NCBI GenBank assembly: GCA_040954595.2
Contig: CM082587.2
Coordinates: 11,594,001 to 11,658,000 of the forward strand
Direction of reading: 5' to 3'
DNA length: 64,000 nucleotides
Source of the DNA: Balanoglossus misakiensis
Taxonomy: Eukaryota; Hemichordata
Notes under the pieces: model-generated
What the model saw: only the letters and a program-made list of their open reading frames with translations
What the model was told of the DNA's origin: nothing
Database searches by the model: none
Made by a program: the position numbers and the translations under genes
Shown here: positions 22,757-34,419 of the stretch, one piece after another
Layout: each line of letters begins with the position of its first letter
How positions within the stretch are numbered: the first letter of the stretch is position 1

Positions 22757-24804
22757 GGGGGGGGGGGGGGGGGAACAGAATGGTTCAATACTACATTTAT
22801 TAGATATCAACTAATTTTGGACAATCATCTAAAATCTAAATCATTTTTTCATATTTGGATATCTGATGATGTATGAAATTTCCATTATATGTAAAAATGG
22901 TGCTGATTATAAAAAATGCATTCTGATTCAATACAAAATTGCGTTTTATTCGTTTTTGCACCAAAAAGGTCATTTTTAGGCAAAACATTCTTTATTTTTT
23001 TAATTCGGTGTCCTGATCATATATAAACAATTGCTTGTATGTTAAAAGTTTTTATGACTTTTAAAAGCAGTGACACTGGCGGCATTCAACACGAAAATAA
23101 CAATTGTAGCCACAATTTGGTCAAAATGGTAAATTTTTGAAAATTACAAAAAATACCTGTTTTCTACATTTTCGGAAATCTGATGGAGTATAGAATGCTC
23201 TTCGCATGTATATATCGATACAAATTCCACAAAAGACCGTCTAATTTGGCTCACTGCAGACAAAATTGCGTTTTACCAAATTTTCCTTGAAAATGTCATT
23301 TTTAGAAAAAAAAATTAAAAAACCTTTGTTCTTCGAATTTGGTGCCCTGATCATATATGACATGTTGATTGTATGTTAAGACTTTCGACCACTCCAAAAA
23401 TGCAGAGATATTGACGGAATTCAAGAAAAAATAGCCATTTTGGCCATATTTTGACAAAAATGGTAAATTTTTAAAAAATCATAAGAAATTAACTCTTTTC
23501 TTATTTTTTCGGAAATATTATGGAGCATGAAGTGTCGTTCTCTTGTAAAAAGTGCTGCAAATTCCAGAAAAGGCGGTATAATTTAAATCACCCAAGACAA
23601 AATTACCATTTTCGACTTGTTTTCGAAAAATTGTCTTTTTACAAAATAAATAAGAATAAATTCTTTTCTTAGTTTCAAACGGGTAGAGATACTTTCCACA
23701 CGGGTTTTCTAACATTGAATTCCCGTTCATCAACTCAGATTTCCTACAGCATAAGTCGGCTAAAACCCTGACACTCTAGAGCAGAAACAGTTGCACACTG
23801 GTAACGTTGAACAAGTCGATTTTTCTACGGCCTGGCTCCGCTAAATGTCCGTCACAATATGACAGACACTAGCGTACGTTAGCAACGGTGATCAAGTCAG
23901 ATTTTCTACGGCATGGCTTGGATAAAGCCCCGGCACTCTAGAGCAGAAACACGCGTACAGAGACCACGTTTATCAAGTCTGATCTCCTACGGCTTGGCTC
24001 GACTAAAACCCCGGCACACTATGACAGACACTAGCGTTCGTTAGCAACGTTGATCAAGTCAGATTTCCTACGGCATGGCTTGGCTAAAGCCAAGGCACTC
24101 TAGAGCAGAAACACGCGTACAGAGACCACGTTGATCTACTCACATTTCCTTCGGCCTGGCACGGCTGATGCCCCGGCACTATATATAAGACACAGACTGG
24201 CGTAAGTTAACAACGGTAATCACGTCGGGTTTCCTACGGCCTGGCTCAGCTGAAGCCCCGGCATTCTAGAGCAGAAACAGGCGTACATTGACCACGTTGA
24301 TCAAGTCAGATTTCCTACGGCGTGACTCGGCTGGTGCACCGGCTCTATATGACACAGACTGGCGTAAGTTATCAACGGTGATTACGGCGGATGTCCTACG
24401 GCCTGGTTTAGCTGAAGCCCCGGCACTTTAGAGCGGAAACACGCGTACATTGACCACGATGATCAAGTCAGATCTCCTACGGCCTGGCCCGACTAAAACC
24501 CCGGCACACCATGACAGACACTAGCGTTCGTTAGCAACGGTGATCAAGTCGGATTTCCTTCGGCCTGGCTCTGCAAAAGACCCGACACTCTAGTACAAAG
24601 ACGTTGGCTAAGTCGGGCAAACCGAAGAGGGAAAGTCAAAGCGGGTCAACACTCGACATTTGTTCCGGTAGGACTGCATTATTGCCTGTCAATTTATAGA
24701 GAAAGCCCGAATTTAACCAGGGCGTTTCAAACACCGACGTTAGTTGGGGGCATGGCCTGCAGTACTGCTGGGTAAGCTGACATCGGCGTACCGCATATAA
24801 TGTA
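22757..24804 (+). repeat. Satellite unit, 2048 bp, longest poly-G tract
   Basis: Standard unit with eleven monomers. It begins with the longest uninterrupted marker tract in the window, 17 G at 22757-22773. Confidence 0.9.
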
Positions 24805-26852
24805 GGGGGGGGGGGGGAACAGAACGGTTCAATACTACATTTATTAGATATCAGCTAATTTTGGACAATCATCTAAAATCTAAATCATTTTTTTCATATT
24901 TGGATATCTGATGATGTATTAAATTTCCATTACATGTAAAAATGGTGCTGATTATAAAAAATGCATTCTGATTTAATACAAAATTGCGTTTTATTCGTTT
25001 TTGCACCAAAAAGGTCATTTTTAGGCAAAACATTCTTTATTTTTTTAATTCGGTGACCTGATCATATATAAACAATTGCTTGTATGTTAAAAGTTTTTAT
25101 GACTTTTAAAAGCAGTGACACTGGCGGCATTCAACACGAAAATAACAATTTTAGCCACAATTTGGTCAAAATGGTAAATTTTTGAAAATTACAAAAAAAT
25201 ACCTGTTTTCTACATTTTCGGAAATCTGATGGAGTATAGAATGCTCTTCGTATGTATATATCGATACAAATTCCACAAAAGACCGTCTAATTTGGCTCAC
25301 TGCAGACAAAATTGCGTTTTACCAAATTTTCCTTGAAAATGTCATTTTTAGAAGAAAAAAAATAAAAAAACCTTTGTTCTTCGAATTTGGTGCCCTGATC
25401 ATATATGACATGTTGATTGTATGTTAAAACTTTCGACCACTCCAAAAATGCAGATATATTGACGGAATTCAAGAAAAAATAGCCATTTTGGCCATATTTT
25501 GACAAAAATGGTAAATTTTTAAAAAATCATAAAAAATAACTCTTTTCTTCATTTTCCGAAATATTATGGAGCATGAAGTGTCGTTCTCTTGTAAGAAGTG
25601 CAGCAAATTCCAGAAAAGGCGGTATAATTTGAATCACCCAAGACAAAATTACCATTTTCGACTTTTTTTCGAAAAATTGTCTTTTTTACAAAATAAATAA
25701 GAATAAATTCTTTTCTTAGTTTCAAACGGGTAGAGATACTTTCCACAAGGGTTTTCTAACATTGAATTCCCGTTCATCATCTCAGATTTCCTACAGCATA
25801 AGTCGGCTAAAACCCTGACACTCTAGAGCAGAAACAGTTGCACACTGGTAACGTTGAACAAGTCGATTTTTCTATGGCCTGGCTCGGCTAAATCTCCGTC
25901 ACAATATGACAGACACTAGCGTACGTTAGCAACGGTGATGAAGTCAGATTTTCTACGGCATGGCTTGGATAAATCCCCGGCACTCTAGAGCAGAAACACG
26001 CGTACAGAGACCACGTTGATCAAGTCTGATCTCCTACGGCTTGGCTCGACTAAAACCCCGGCACACTATGACAGACGCTAGCGTTCGTTAGCAACGTTGA
26101 TCAAGTCAGATTTCCTACGGCATGGCTTGGCTAAAGCCCTGGCACTCTAGAGCAGAAACACGCGTACAGAGACCACGTTGATCTACTCACATTTCCTTCG
26201 GCCTGGCACGGCTGATGCCCCGGCACTATATATAGGACACAGACTGGCGTAAGTTAACAACGGTAATCACGTCGGGTTTCCTACGGCCTGGTTCAGCTGA
26301 AGCCCCGGCACTCTAGAGCAGAAACAGGCGTACATTGACCACGTTGATCAAGTCAGATTTCCTACGGCGTGACTCGGCTTGTGCACCGGCTCTATATGAC
26401 ACAGACTGGCGTAAGTTATCAACGGTGATTACGTCGGATTTCCTACGGTCTGGTTTCGCTGAAGCCCCGGCACTTTAGAGCGGAAACACGCGTACATTGA
26501 CCACGATGATCAAGTCAGATCTCCTACGGCCTGGCTCGACTAAAACCCCGGCACACCATGACAGACACTAGCGTTCGTTAGCAACGGTGATCAAGTCGGA
26601 TTTCCTTCGGCCTGGCTCTGCAAAAGACCTGACACTCTAGTACAAAGACGTTGGCTAAGTCGGGCAAACCGAAGATGGTAAGTCACAGCGGGTCAACACT
26701 CGACATTTGTTCGGGTAGGACTGCATTATTGCCTGTCAATTTATAGAGAAAGCCCGAATTTAACCAGGGCGTTCCAAACACCGACGTTAGTTGGGGGCAC
26801 GGCCTGCAGTACTGCCGGGTAAGCTGACATCGGCGTACCGCATATAATGTAA
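24805..26852 (+). repeat. Satellite unit, 2048 bp
   Basis: Standard unit with a 13-G tract. It shares the CCACAAGGG variant near 25743 with the units at 16632 and 18679. Confidence 0.9.
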
Positions 26853-28659
26853 GGGGGGGGGGGGGCAAACAGAACGGTTCAATACTACATTTATTAGATA
26901 TCAGCTAATTTTGGACAATCATCTAAAATCTAAATCATTTTTTCATATTTGGATATCTAATGATGTATGAAATTTCAATTATATGTAAAAATGGTGCTGA
27001 TTATAAAAAATGCACTCTGAATGAGCTGATTTAATACAAAATTACGTTTTATTCGTTTTTGCACCTAAAAGGTCATTTTTAGGCAAAACATTCTTTATTT
27101 TTTTAATTCGGTGACCTGATCATATATAAAGAATTGCTTGTATGTTAAAAGTTTTTATGACTTTTAAAAGCAGTGACACTGGCGGCATTCAACACGAAAA
27201 TAACAATTTTAGCCACAATTTGGTCAAAACGGTAAATTTTTGAAAATTACAAAAAATACCTGTTTTCTACATTTTCGGAAATCTGATGGAGTATAGATTG
27301 CTCTTCGTATGTATATATCGATACAAATTCCACAAAAGACCGTCTAATTTGGCTCACTGCAGACAAAATTGCGTTTTACCAAATTTTCCTTGAAAATGTC
27401 ATTTTTAGAAAAAAAAATAAAAACACCTTTGTCCTTCGAATTTGGTGCCCTGATCATATATGACATGTTGATTGTATGTTAAAACTGTCGACCACTCCAA
27501 AAATGCAGAGATATTGACGGAATTCAAGAAAAAATAGCCATTTTGGCCATATTTTGACAAAAATGGTAAATTTTTAAAAAATCATAAAAAATTAACTCTT
27601 TTCTTCATTTTCGGAAATATTATGGAGCATGAAGTGTCGTTCTCTTGCAAAAAGTGCTGCAAATTCCAGAAAAGGCGGTATCATTTGAATCACCCAAGAC
27701 AAAATTACCATTTTCGACTTTTTTCGAAAAATTGTCTTTTTTACAAAATAAATAAGAATAAATTCTTTTCTTAGTTTCAAACGGATAGAGATACTTTCCA
27801 CACGGGTTTTCTAACATTGAATTCCCGTTCATCAACTCAGATTTCCTACAGCATAAGTCGGCTAAAACCCTGACACTCTAGAGCAGAAACAGTTGCACAC
27901 TGGTAACGTTGAACAAGTCGATTTTTCTACGGCCTGGCTCGGCTAAATCTCCGTCACAATATGACAGACACTAGCGTACGTTAGCAACGGTGATCAAGTC
28001 AGATTTTCTACGGCATGGCTTGGCTAAAGCCCTGGCACTCAAGAGCAGAAACACGCGTACAGAGACCACGTTGATCTACTCACATTTCCTTCGGCCTGGC
28101 ACGGCTGATGCCCCGGCACTCTAGAGCAGAAACAGGCGTACATTGACCACGTTGATCAAGTCAGATTTCCTACGGCGTGACTCGGCTGGTGCACCGGCTC
28201 TATATGACACAGACTGGCGTAAGTTATCAACGGTGATTACGTCGGATTTCCTACGGCCTGGTTTAGCTGAAGCACCGGCACTTTAGAGCGGAAACACGCG
28301 TACATTGACCACGATGATCAAGTCAGATCTCCTACGGCCTGGCTCAACTAAAACCCCGGCACACCATGACAGACACTAGCGTTCGTTAGCAACGGTGATC
28401 AAGTCGGATTTCCTTCGGCCTGGCTCTGCAAAAGACCCGACTTTCTAGTACAAAGACGTTGGCTAAGTCGGGCAAACCGAAGAGGGAAAGTCACAGCGGG
28501 TCAACACTCGACATTTGTTCGGGTAGGACTGCTTTATTGCCTGTCAATTTATAGAGAAAGCTCGAATTTAACCAGGGCGTTTCAAACACCGACGTTAGTT
28601 GGGGGCACGGCCTGCAGTACTGCCGGGTAAGCTGACATCGGCGTACCGCATGTAATGTA
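26853..28659 (+). repeat. Satellite unit, 1807 bp, three 81-bp monomers missing
   Basis: Two separate in-phase losses are visible. Two monomers are lost near 28022, where the third and fifth are fused, and one near 28110, where the TATATA monomer is fused to the next and loses its TATA-like motif. Together this is about 243 bp. Confidence 0.88.
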
Positions 28660-30277
28660 GGGGGGGGGGAACAGAACGGTTCAATACTACATTTATCAGA
28701 TATCAGCTAATTTTGGACAATCATCTTAAATATATCTAATTCATTTTTTCATATTTGGATATCTGATGATGTATGAAATTTCCATTATATGTAAAAATGG
28801 TGCTGATTATAAAAAATGCACTCTGAATGAGCTGATTTAATACAAAATTGCGTTTTATTCGTTTTTGCACCAAAAAGGTCATTTTTAGGGAAAACATTCT
28901 TTATTTTTTTAATTCGGTGACCTGATCATATATAAACAATTGCTTGTATGTTAAAAGTTTTTATGACTTTAAAAAGCAGTGACACTGGCGGCATTCAACA
29001 CGAAAATAACAATTTTAGCCACAATTTGGTCAAAATGGTAAATTTTTGAAAATTACAAAAAATACCTGTTTTCTACATTTTCGGAAATCTGATGGAGTAT
29101 AGAATGCTCTTCGTATATATATATCGATACAAATTCCACAAAAAAAACGGCCAATTTGGCTCACTGCAGACAAAATTGCGTTTTAGCAAATATTCCTTGA
29201 AAATGTCATTTTTAGAAAAAAAAAATAAAAAAACCTTTGTTCTTCGAATTTGGTGCCCTGATCATATATGACATGTTGATTGTACGTTAAAACTCTCGAC
29301 CACTCCAAAAATGCAGAGATATTGACGGAATTCAAGAAAAATAGCCATTTTGGCCATATTTTGACAAAAATGGTAAATTTTTAAAAAATCATAAAAAATT
29401 AACTCTTTTCTTCATTTTCGGAAATATTATGGAGCATGAAGTGTCGTTCTCTTGTAAAAAGTGCTGCAAATTCCAGAAAAGGCGGTATAATTTGAATCAC
29501 CCAAGACAAAATTACCATTATCGACTTTTTTTCGAAAAATTGTCTTTTTTACAAAATAAATAAGAATAAATTCTTTTCTTAGTTTCAAACGGGTAGAGAT
29601 ACTTTCCACACGGGTTTTCTAACATTGAATTCCCGTGCATCAACTCAGATTTCCTACAGCATAAGTCGGCTAAAACCCTGACACTCTAGAGCAGAAACAG
29701 TTGCACACTGGTAACGTTGAACAAGTCGATTTTTCTACGGCCTGGCTCGGCTAAATCTCCGTCACAATATGACAGACACTAGCGTACGTTAGCAACGGTG
29801 ATCAAGTCAGATTTTCTACGGCATGGCTTGGATAAAGCCCCGGCACTCTAGAGCAGAAACACGCGTACAGAGACCACGTTGATCAAGTCTGATCTCCTAC
29901 GGCTTGGCTCGACTAAAACCCCGGCACACTATGACAGACACTAGCGTTCGTTAGCAACGTTGATCAAGTCAGATTTCCTACGGCATGGCTTGGCTAAAGC
30001 CCTGGCACTCTAGAGCAGAAACACGCGTACAGAGACCACGTTGATCTACTCACATTTCCTTCGGCCTGGCACGGCTCATGCCCCGGCACTATATATAGGA
30101 CACAGACTGGCGTAAGTTAACAACGGTAATCACGTCGGGTTTACTACGGCCTGGCTCAGCTGAAGCCCCGGCATTCTAGAGCAGAAACAGGCGTACATTG
30201 ACCACGTTGATCAAGTCAGATTTCCTACGGCGTGACTCGGCTGGTGCACCGGCTCTATATGACACAGACTGGCGTAA
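28660..30277 (+). repeat. Satellite unit interrupted by the Tx1-like LINE
   Basis: The unit begins with a 10-G tract and is cut at 30277 inside the 81-mer block. It resumes in phase at 37078-37535 after the LINE. Subtracting the LINE and one copy of the target duplication gives 2063 bp, a normal unit length. Confidence 0.92.
30265..30277 (+). repeat. 13-bp target-site duplication, left copy
   Basis: CAGACTGGCGTAA, directly followed by the LINE's poly-T (its poly(A) tail on the minus strand). The same 13 bp recur at 37078-37090. Joining the flanks at one copy restores a normal satellite monomer. Confidence 0.93.
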
Positions 30278-30300
30278 TTTTTTTTTTTTTTTTTTTTTTT
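30278..30300 (-). other. Poly(A) tail of the LINE
   Basis: Twenty-three consecutive T on the plus strand (A on the element strand) abut the left target-site duplication, as expected from target-primed reverse transcription of a polyadenylated transcript. An uneroded tract suggests a fairly young insertion. Confidence 0.95.
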
Positions 30301-30304
30301 ATCT

Positions 30305-30310
30305 TTTATT
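30305..30310 (-). terminator. AATAAA polyadenylation signal of the LINE
   Basis: On the minus strand AATAAA ends four nucleotides (AGAT) before the poly(A) tail. This is closer than a usual cleavage distance but common in LINE 3' ends. It lies about 55 nt downstream of the ORF2 stop. Confidence 0.75.
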
Positions 30311-30365
30311 AAAAAAACTTTCAGTGTTACATTAACATATCAAAAAAAAGAAACCAACCGAAAAC

Positions 30366-32825
30366 TCACATCATAGATATAATAGCTTCAAAAATTCTTG
30401 CACTTTCTGAATTATTGCATATTTCCTTGTATACCTTGTATCTCAATATGAATTCGTATTTTACTAGCACCATTAAAGGTGCTCTGGTTTCACTTAGCCA
30501 GTATTTATGTATACTCCATTTGCAAACTAAAATCAATAAATTTACAATATTTTCTTCAGATTTCGAAAGCATAACACTTCTAATGCAATTGAAAATTATA
30601 TGAGCGCTTTGTAAAACAAAATCTTTACAAAAAAGTTGCCGAATTATGCGCTCGATTTTTGCCCAAAGTGATGTGGCTATAGTACAACGCACGTACTTGT
30701 GCTCAAGAGACTCTGGTATCTTACTAAGTTCACAATCCACACTGCTGCTCTTATTCCAATAAAACAAATACTTATTACATGGCAACAACCTGTGTAAAAG
30801 TTTCCATTGAAATTCCCGCAACTTTGTTTCCTTAGTTATTGCGTGTATGTTCTTCCAGACCGTTTCACTTTCTTTTGTAGTCTGGTTTGGTACCTCCAGC
30901 AATGTGTACCATTTGTTAAGTTTATCCACTTTTGGACTCCTTTGTGGAATGTTCGCATAAATGGCTTTACACGTAACGTTATTGATGGAAATCCAGTGTT
31001 TTCCATCCCAAATACCGTATTTACAATTTTTCAAGGATTTGTAGAAAAAGTTAAACTTGCTACACCATTTCAAAATTACATTTCTGTTTCCTTTGATGTT
31101 TTCACTTGCACTGTACCACGCATTTAAAACCTTGACGTAAAATTCAGGGATCGCAGACTCTAAAGCCTTTGGTAGTGATTCCCAGAAAATGTTGTGCTGA
31201 ATAAGATTACATGACTGAAGGTCATCCATTTGTAAATAATGCCATGGTATAGCAGACCAAGTGTTGCCTTTACACAAGACCAGTCTCTTGACCCATACTG
31301 CATAAAGAGAATCAATTTGCTTGTCTAAGTTGACACATCTGATGCCACCTTTGTCATAATCACTCTGAAGTATTACATTGCTTATATTTCGTTTTCTTCT
31401 TATAAAACCATCAATTAGCTTTCGAACAACACACTTAATGCCTTCAGGTATTCCAATCACTGATGTCAAAAACAAAATCTGTGAAATTGCAAAAACCTTC
31501 GTAATCATCACTCTCCCATAAAACGTAAGCCTTCTCCTTTCCCACATTTGTAGCACCTTTTTCAGTTTATCAATCTTAGGCTCCCAGTTAAGTTTGTTAC
31601 ATTTCTCAGTGTCATAGCCAAAATACACACCAAGCGTTTTGATGGGCTCATTTGTCCATTCAACATTTCCCATTTTCTTTTCACTATTTCTGTTTTTTCC
31701 AACCCACATTGCCTTCGTTTTCTTGTTGCTCATTTTTAAACCACCACACTGATGAAAATCATCCATAACTTTAAAAACATTTTCTAATGACCGACCATCC
31801 CTTGTAAAAATAGTGGTGTCGTCGGCAAATAATGAAATCTTCGCTGTATTATTACCATATAAGGGGATCCCGTTGATCTCCCCGTGTTGTCTTATTTTAC
31901 ATGCAAGTACTTCGATCACAAGTAAAAACAATAAAGCCGAGAGGGAACATCCCTGTCGAACACCTCTATGTAATGAAAAGTATCCAGAGCACCATCCCTT
32001 ATAAACAATACAACTAGAAATATTACTATATAAAACTTCAATCCAGCGTATAAAGCCTGGACCAAAATTCATCTTTTTAAGCACGCTATACAAAAATTTC
32101 CAATTTACACTGTCAAACGCTTTCTCATAATCTACAAAAAGGATCGCTCCTTCCAAACGCCGCTTTTTAGTGTAGTCTAGAACATCGGAGATCAGGCGAA
32201 TGTTTTCTCCAATAAAACGGCCTTTCATATAGCCTGTCTGATCTCTATGGATAATTGTAGGTAAAACACATTTGAGTCTGTTTGATAATGCCTTAGTGGC
32301 AATTTTGTAGTCAATGTTTAAAAGCGACACAGGCCTCCAATTATTCAAGTCATTTTCATCTCCCTTTTTATACAACAATGTAATAATACCTCTTTTTTGT
32401 GTAGCAGAAAGTTCCCCTGACGACCAGGCTTCATTGAGAGATGAAGTGACAAATGTTTTTATTTCTGACCAAAAGAAAAGAAAAAATTCGACCGAAAGTC
32501 CATCACATCCCGGAGACTTGTTAGCTGCCATGGTCTTCAAAGCGCGCAAACATTCCCTTTCCGTTAAATTACCTTCGCACTGTTCACTTTGTAGAGCTGT
32601 TAGTCCTGGTAAACTGCTATTTTCCAAAAAATCGTCAATCGACTGATGGCAACATTTTCGCTGATAGATCGTCTCGTAGAATTCTCTTTGTTCCCGCAGA
32701 ATCTCGTCCGTTTTTGTCACACACTTTCCACTTCTGGTCACCAGCTCCTTAATTTCCTTTTTTCCTGCATTTCGCTTTTCTAATGATAAAAATACTTGGT
32801 ATTCCTTTCTCCCTTTTCCACCCAC
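30366..32825 (-). CDS. LINE ORF2, downstream part: reverse transcriptase and C-terminal region (frameshifted from the endonuclease part)
   Basis: The open frame is 819 codons and its apparent start is a GTG inside the frame overlap, so it has no start of its own. It holds a LINE reverse transcriptase: SPGCDG near 104-109, WRPVSLLN at 163-170, the first catalytic Asp232 in FVDYEKAFDSV, RGVRQGCSLSALLF at 287-300, and the FADD active site at 333-336. In the RQGC motif, Ser and Ala replace the usual two prolines. Thumb and C-terminal regions follow. Near residue 700 a Cys/His-rich stretch ending in LEHKYVRC resembles the zf-RVT region with one Cys missing. It reverse transcribes element RNA from a nicked target. 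The frame shift relative to the endonuclease lies near 32780. Confidence 0.9.
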   Translation of the reverse strand: MGGKGRKEYQVFLSLEKRNAGKKEIKELVTRSGKCVTKTDEILREQREFYETIYQRKCCHQSIDDFLENSSLPGLTALQSEQCEGNLTERECLRALKTMAANKSPGCDGLSVEFFLFFWSEIKTFVTSSLNEAWSSGELSATQKRGIITLLYKKGDENDLNNWRPVSLLNIDYKIATKALSNRLKCVLPTIIHRDQTGYMKGRFIGENIRLISDVLDYTKKRRLEGAILFVDYEKAFDSVNWKFLYSVLKKMNFGPGFIRWIEVLYSNISSCIVYKGWCSGYFSLHRGVRQGCSLSALLFLLVIEVLACKIRQHGEINGIPLYGNNTAKISLFADDTTIFTRDGRSLENVFKVMDDFHQCGGLKMSNKKTKAMWVGKNRNSEKKMGNVEWTNEPIKTLGVYFGYDTEKCNKLNWEPKIDKLKKVLQMWERRRLTFYGRVMITKVFAISQILFLTSVIGIPEGIKCVVRKLIDGFIRRKRNISNVILQSDYDKGGIRCVNLDKQIDSLYAVWVKRLVLCKGNTWSAIPWHYLQMDDLQSCNLIQHNIFWESLPKALESAIPEFYVKVLNAWYSASENIKGNRNVILKWCSKFNFFYKSLKNCKYGIWDGKHWISINNVTCKAIYANIPQRSPKVDKLNKWYTLLEVPNQTTKESETVWKNIHAITKETKLREFQWKLLHRLLPCNKYLFYWNKSSSVDCELSKIPESLEHKYVRCTIATSLWAKIERIIRQLFCKDFVLQSAHIIFNCIRSVMLSKSEENIVNLLILVCKWSIHKYWLSETRAPLMVLVKYEFILRYKVYKEICNNSESARIFEAIISMM

Positions 32826-33922
32826 GCTGCACGCGATCTTATCTGCGCACCTTCAGCGAGTATGTTGTAAATATTCTCAAGGCGTTGTTTGGTTTCACTG
32901 TATTTCCGTATATTTTCATCTGATGGATTCACCAGCATATTTCTTTCATCCGCTTTTAGCTGTTGCTCAAGCTTCGGTATTTCCTTATTGTGATCTTTTG
33001 TTCCATACCTTGTAAATTCCAATGCATATTCTTTAATTTCTTTCTTCATGATGTCCCATTTCATCCGATTATTTTCGAATGTCTTCTCACCACACTCTCT
33101 GATTACAGATTTGACTCCGTTGACAAAGCCTTCATTTTTTAAAAGCCTATTGTTCAGTTTCCATGTACCAGGCCCTCTACAATCTGAAGCGGTCTGCAAT
33201 TCCACGTAAACAGCCATATGATCTGTGTATACAGCAGGACGAATATCCGATTTTTTGACATTCTTGACGAGGTGCTTTGAGATAAAAACATAATCTAATC
33301 GGCTATGAGTCGGTGATGGGGCCAATCTTCGCCAAGTAAACTGCCGTTGCCCAGGGTGGAAATTCCTCCAAACATCAATAAGTTGAAACTGATTACAAAA
33401 ACTACGTAAGACTCTTCTTGATCCATCATGTGATTGCCGTGATTTCACACTTGACGCTCTGTCCAAAGTGTCGTTGAGTGCACAATTGAAGTCGCCTGCT
33501 ATAAAAAGATTTTCGTAATAGCAGTGCGTGTCAACCAGGCCAGCTAGATCTTTCAAGAATTCCGTTCTTTGTTTCACGAGATTCGGGGCATAAACACTAC
33601 AAATTGAAAGCTTAACACCTACAAGGCTACCGTTTATTATGCAAATTCTTCCGAAGTCGTCATTCCACACGGAATCAATGGTGAGGTCACATCTGCGCTC
33701 AATCAATATTGCCGTTCCTCTGCTATAATTGTCACCTTTCGAGAAGAATACTTTCCCTCCCCATTCTTTCTCCCAAGTGTCAATGTCTGTTCCATTTCCA
33801 TGCAACTCTTGTAAAATCGCGATACTCGTTTTTTGGAGTTTTAGCCAGCGATATATACAGTTCCTTTTCGTTTTGTCTTTGAAACCCCTGACATTCAGGG
33901 TAACTAACTTCAGCGCTGCCAT
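32780..33922 (-). CDS. LINE ORF2, upstream part: apurinic-type endonuclease
   Basis: The frame is 380 codons, starting at an ATG that overlaps the stop of the upstream ORF in TGATG. The exonuclease-endonuclease-phosphatase fold is recognisable from LNVRG (Asn10), QE (Glu39), YAP (Tyr111), GDFN (Asp144, Asn146), RLDY (Asp210) and TDH (Asp234, His235). All main catalytic positions are present. This domain nicks target DNA to prime reverse transcription. A linker of about 140 residues follows, and the frame ends at TAG just before the LEKRN motif that begins the RT-side frame. A change of one base (a loss in this frame) explains the break. The two parts were one ORF2 of about 1190 residues. Confidence 0.9.
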   Translation of the reverse strand: MAALKLVTLNVRGFKDKTKRNCIYRWLKLQKTSIAILQELHGNGTDIDTWEKEWGGKVFFSKGDNYSRGTAILIERRCDLTIDSVWNDDFGRICIINGSLVGVKLSICSVYAPNLVKQRTEFLKDLAGLVDTHCYYENLFIAGDFNCALNDTLDRASSVKSRQSHDGSRRVLRSFCNQFQLIDVWRNFHPGQRQFTWRRLAPSPTHSRLDYVFISKHLVKNVKKSDIRPAVYTDHMAVYVELQTASDCRGPGTWKLNNRLLKNEGFVNGVKSVIRECGEKTFENNRMKWDIMKKEIKEYALEFTRYGTKDHNKEIPKLEQQLKADERNMLVNPSDENIRKYSETKQRLENIYNILAEGAQIRSRAAWVEKGERNTKYFYH

Positions 33923-34419
33923 CAGTAGCCTTTGATTCTGACTTGCTGCTGCTGCTTTCGTCTTCTTTTACGTTTTTTCTTATTTTCTTTGCTTTGGGTC
34001 AATGACAACAGTGGTGGCGATTCAGCAGACAATTCAGAGAAATTTTCTCTTGATGTGTCATAACGCCGGTCCTCGCCACCTTCAATATCCGTTACATCAC
34101 CTTCACTGACACTAGTATCGTTTTGTCTATCGTCTCTGTTCTCTTTTAAGAACGCTAAAATTGAGCTTTGTGATTTAACGCTCGAGCTCGAGGGCTCAGG
34201 TGCTTTGTTTGCCAGACTTTGCGGTTTCTCAACACGGTCTTCGTCCCCCGTTTCACGCCTGGATGTTCCTTGTAACGGTGTGCTGAAGACGCTGTACAAA
34301 TGCATTGCGCATAGTTGTGCGCATTCTTTGACAATGGTTCGTCGATTAACAATGGAGGGGTGGTCGAGACTTTGATTCCTAAGCGCATCAACATAAATGG
34401 AGGTGCTTGGGTTACTCAA
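33922..34419 (-). CDS. Charged low-complexity ORF upstream of ORF2, probably the C-terminal part of LINE ORF1
   Basis: A 165-codon frame with no ATG at its 5' end: it begins after a TGA at 34423-34425, and the earliest plausible codon is a TTG at 34417-34419. It is rich in Ser, Glu, Asp and Lys and ends in a very basic KKRKRRRKQQQQ stretch at about residues 147-158. No catalytic motif is visible. Its TGA overlaps the ORF2 ATG as TGATG, which suggests translation by termination-reinitiation. The missing start and the position suggest it is the end of ORF1, separated from the CCHC part by 1.5 kb of other sequence. It could instead be a separate small ORF. Confidence 0.6.
   Translation of the reverse strand: MSNPSTSIYVDALRNQSLDHPSIVNRRTIVKECAQLCAMHLYSVFSTPLQGTSRRETGDEDRVEKPQSLANKAPEPSSSSVKSQSSILAFLKENRDDRQNDTSVSEGDVTDIEGGEDRRYDTSRENFSELSAESPPLLSLTQSKENKKKRKRRRKQQQQVRIKGY

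Larger units (their letters stand above)
11853..30277 (+). repeat. Macrosatellite array, forward orientation, first block
   Basis: Tandem units of about 2.05 kb, each marked by a poly-G tract; tracts start at 12860, 14914, 16632, 18679, 20725, 22757, 24805, 26853 and 28660. Each unit has an AT-rich half (three diverged copies of a roughly 330-340 bp monomer) followed by about eleven 81-bp monomers and a degenerate tail leading to the next poly-G. There is no coding gene. The array begins mid-monomer at the LTR and ends at the LINE target site. Confidence 0.95.

Noticed and set aside
11853-30277. Ribosomal intergenic spacer
   Set aside because: Subrepeats and TATA-like motifs are reminiscent, but no 18S, 5.8S, 28S or 5S sequence occurs in 64 kb.
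32770-32830. Programmed -1 frameshift in LINE ORF2
   Set aside because: No canonical slippery heptamer in the correct frame; a one-base mutation is simpler.
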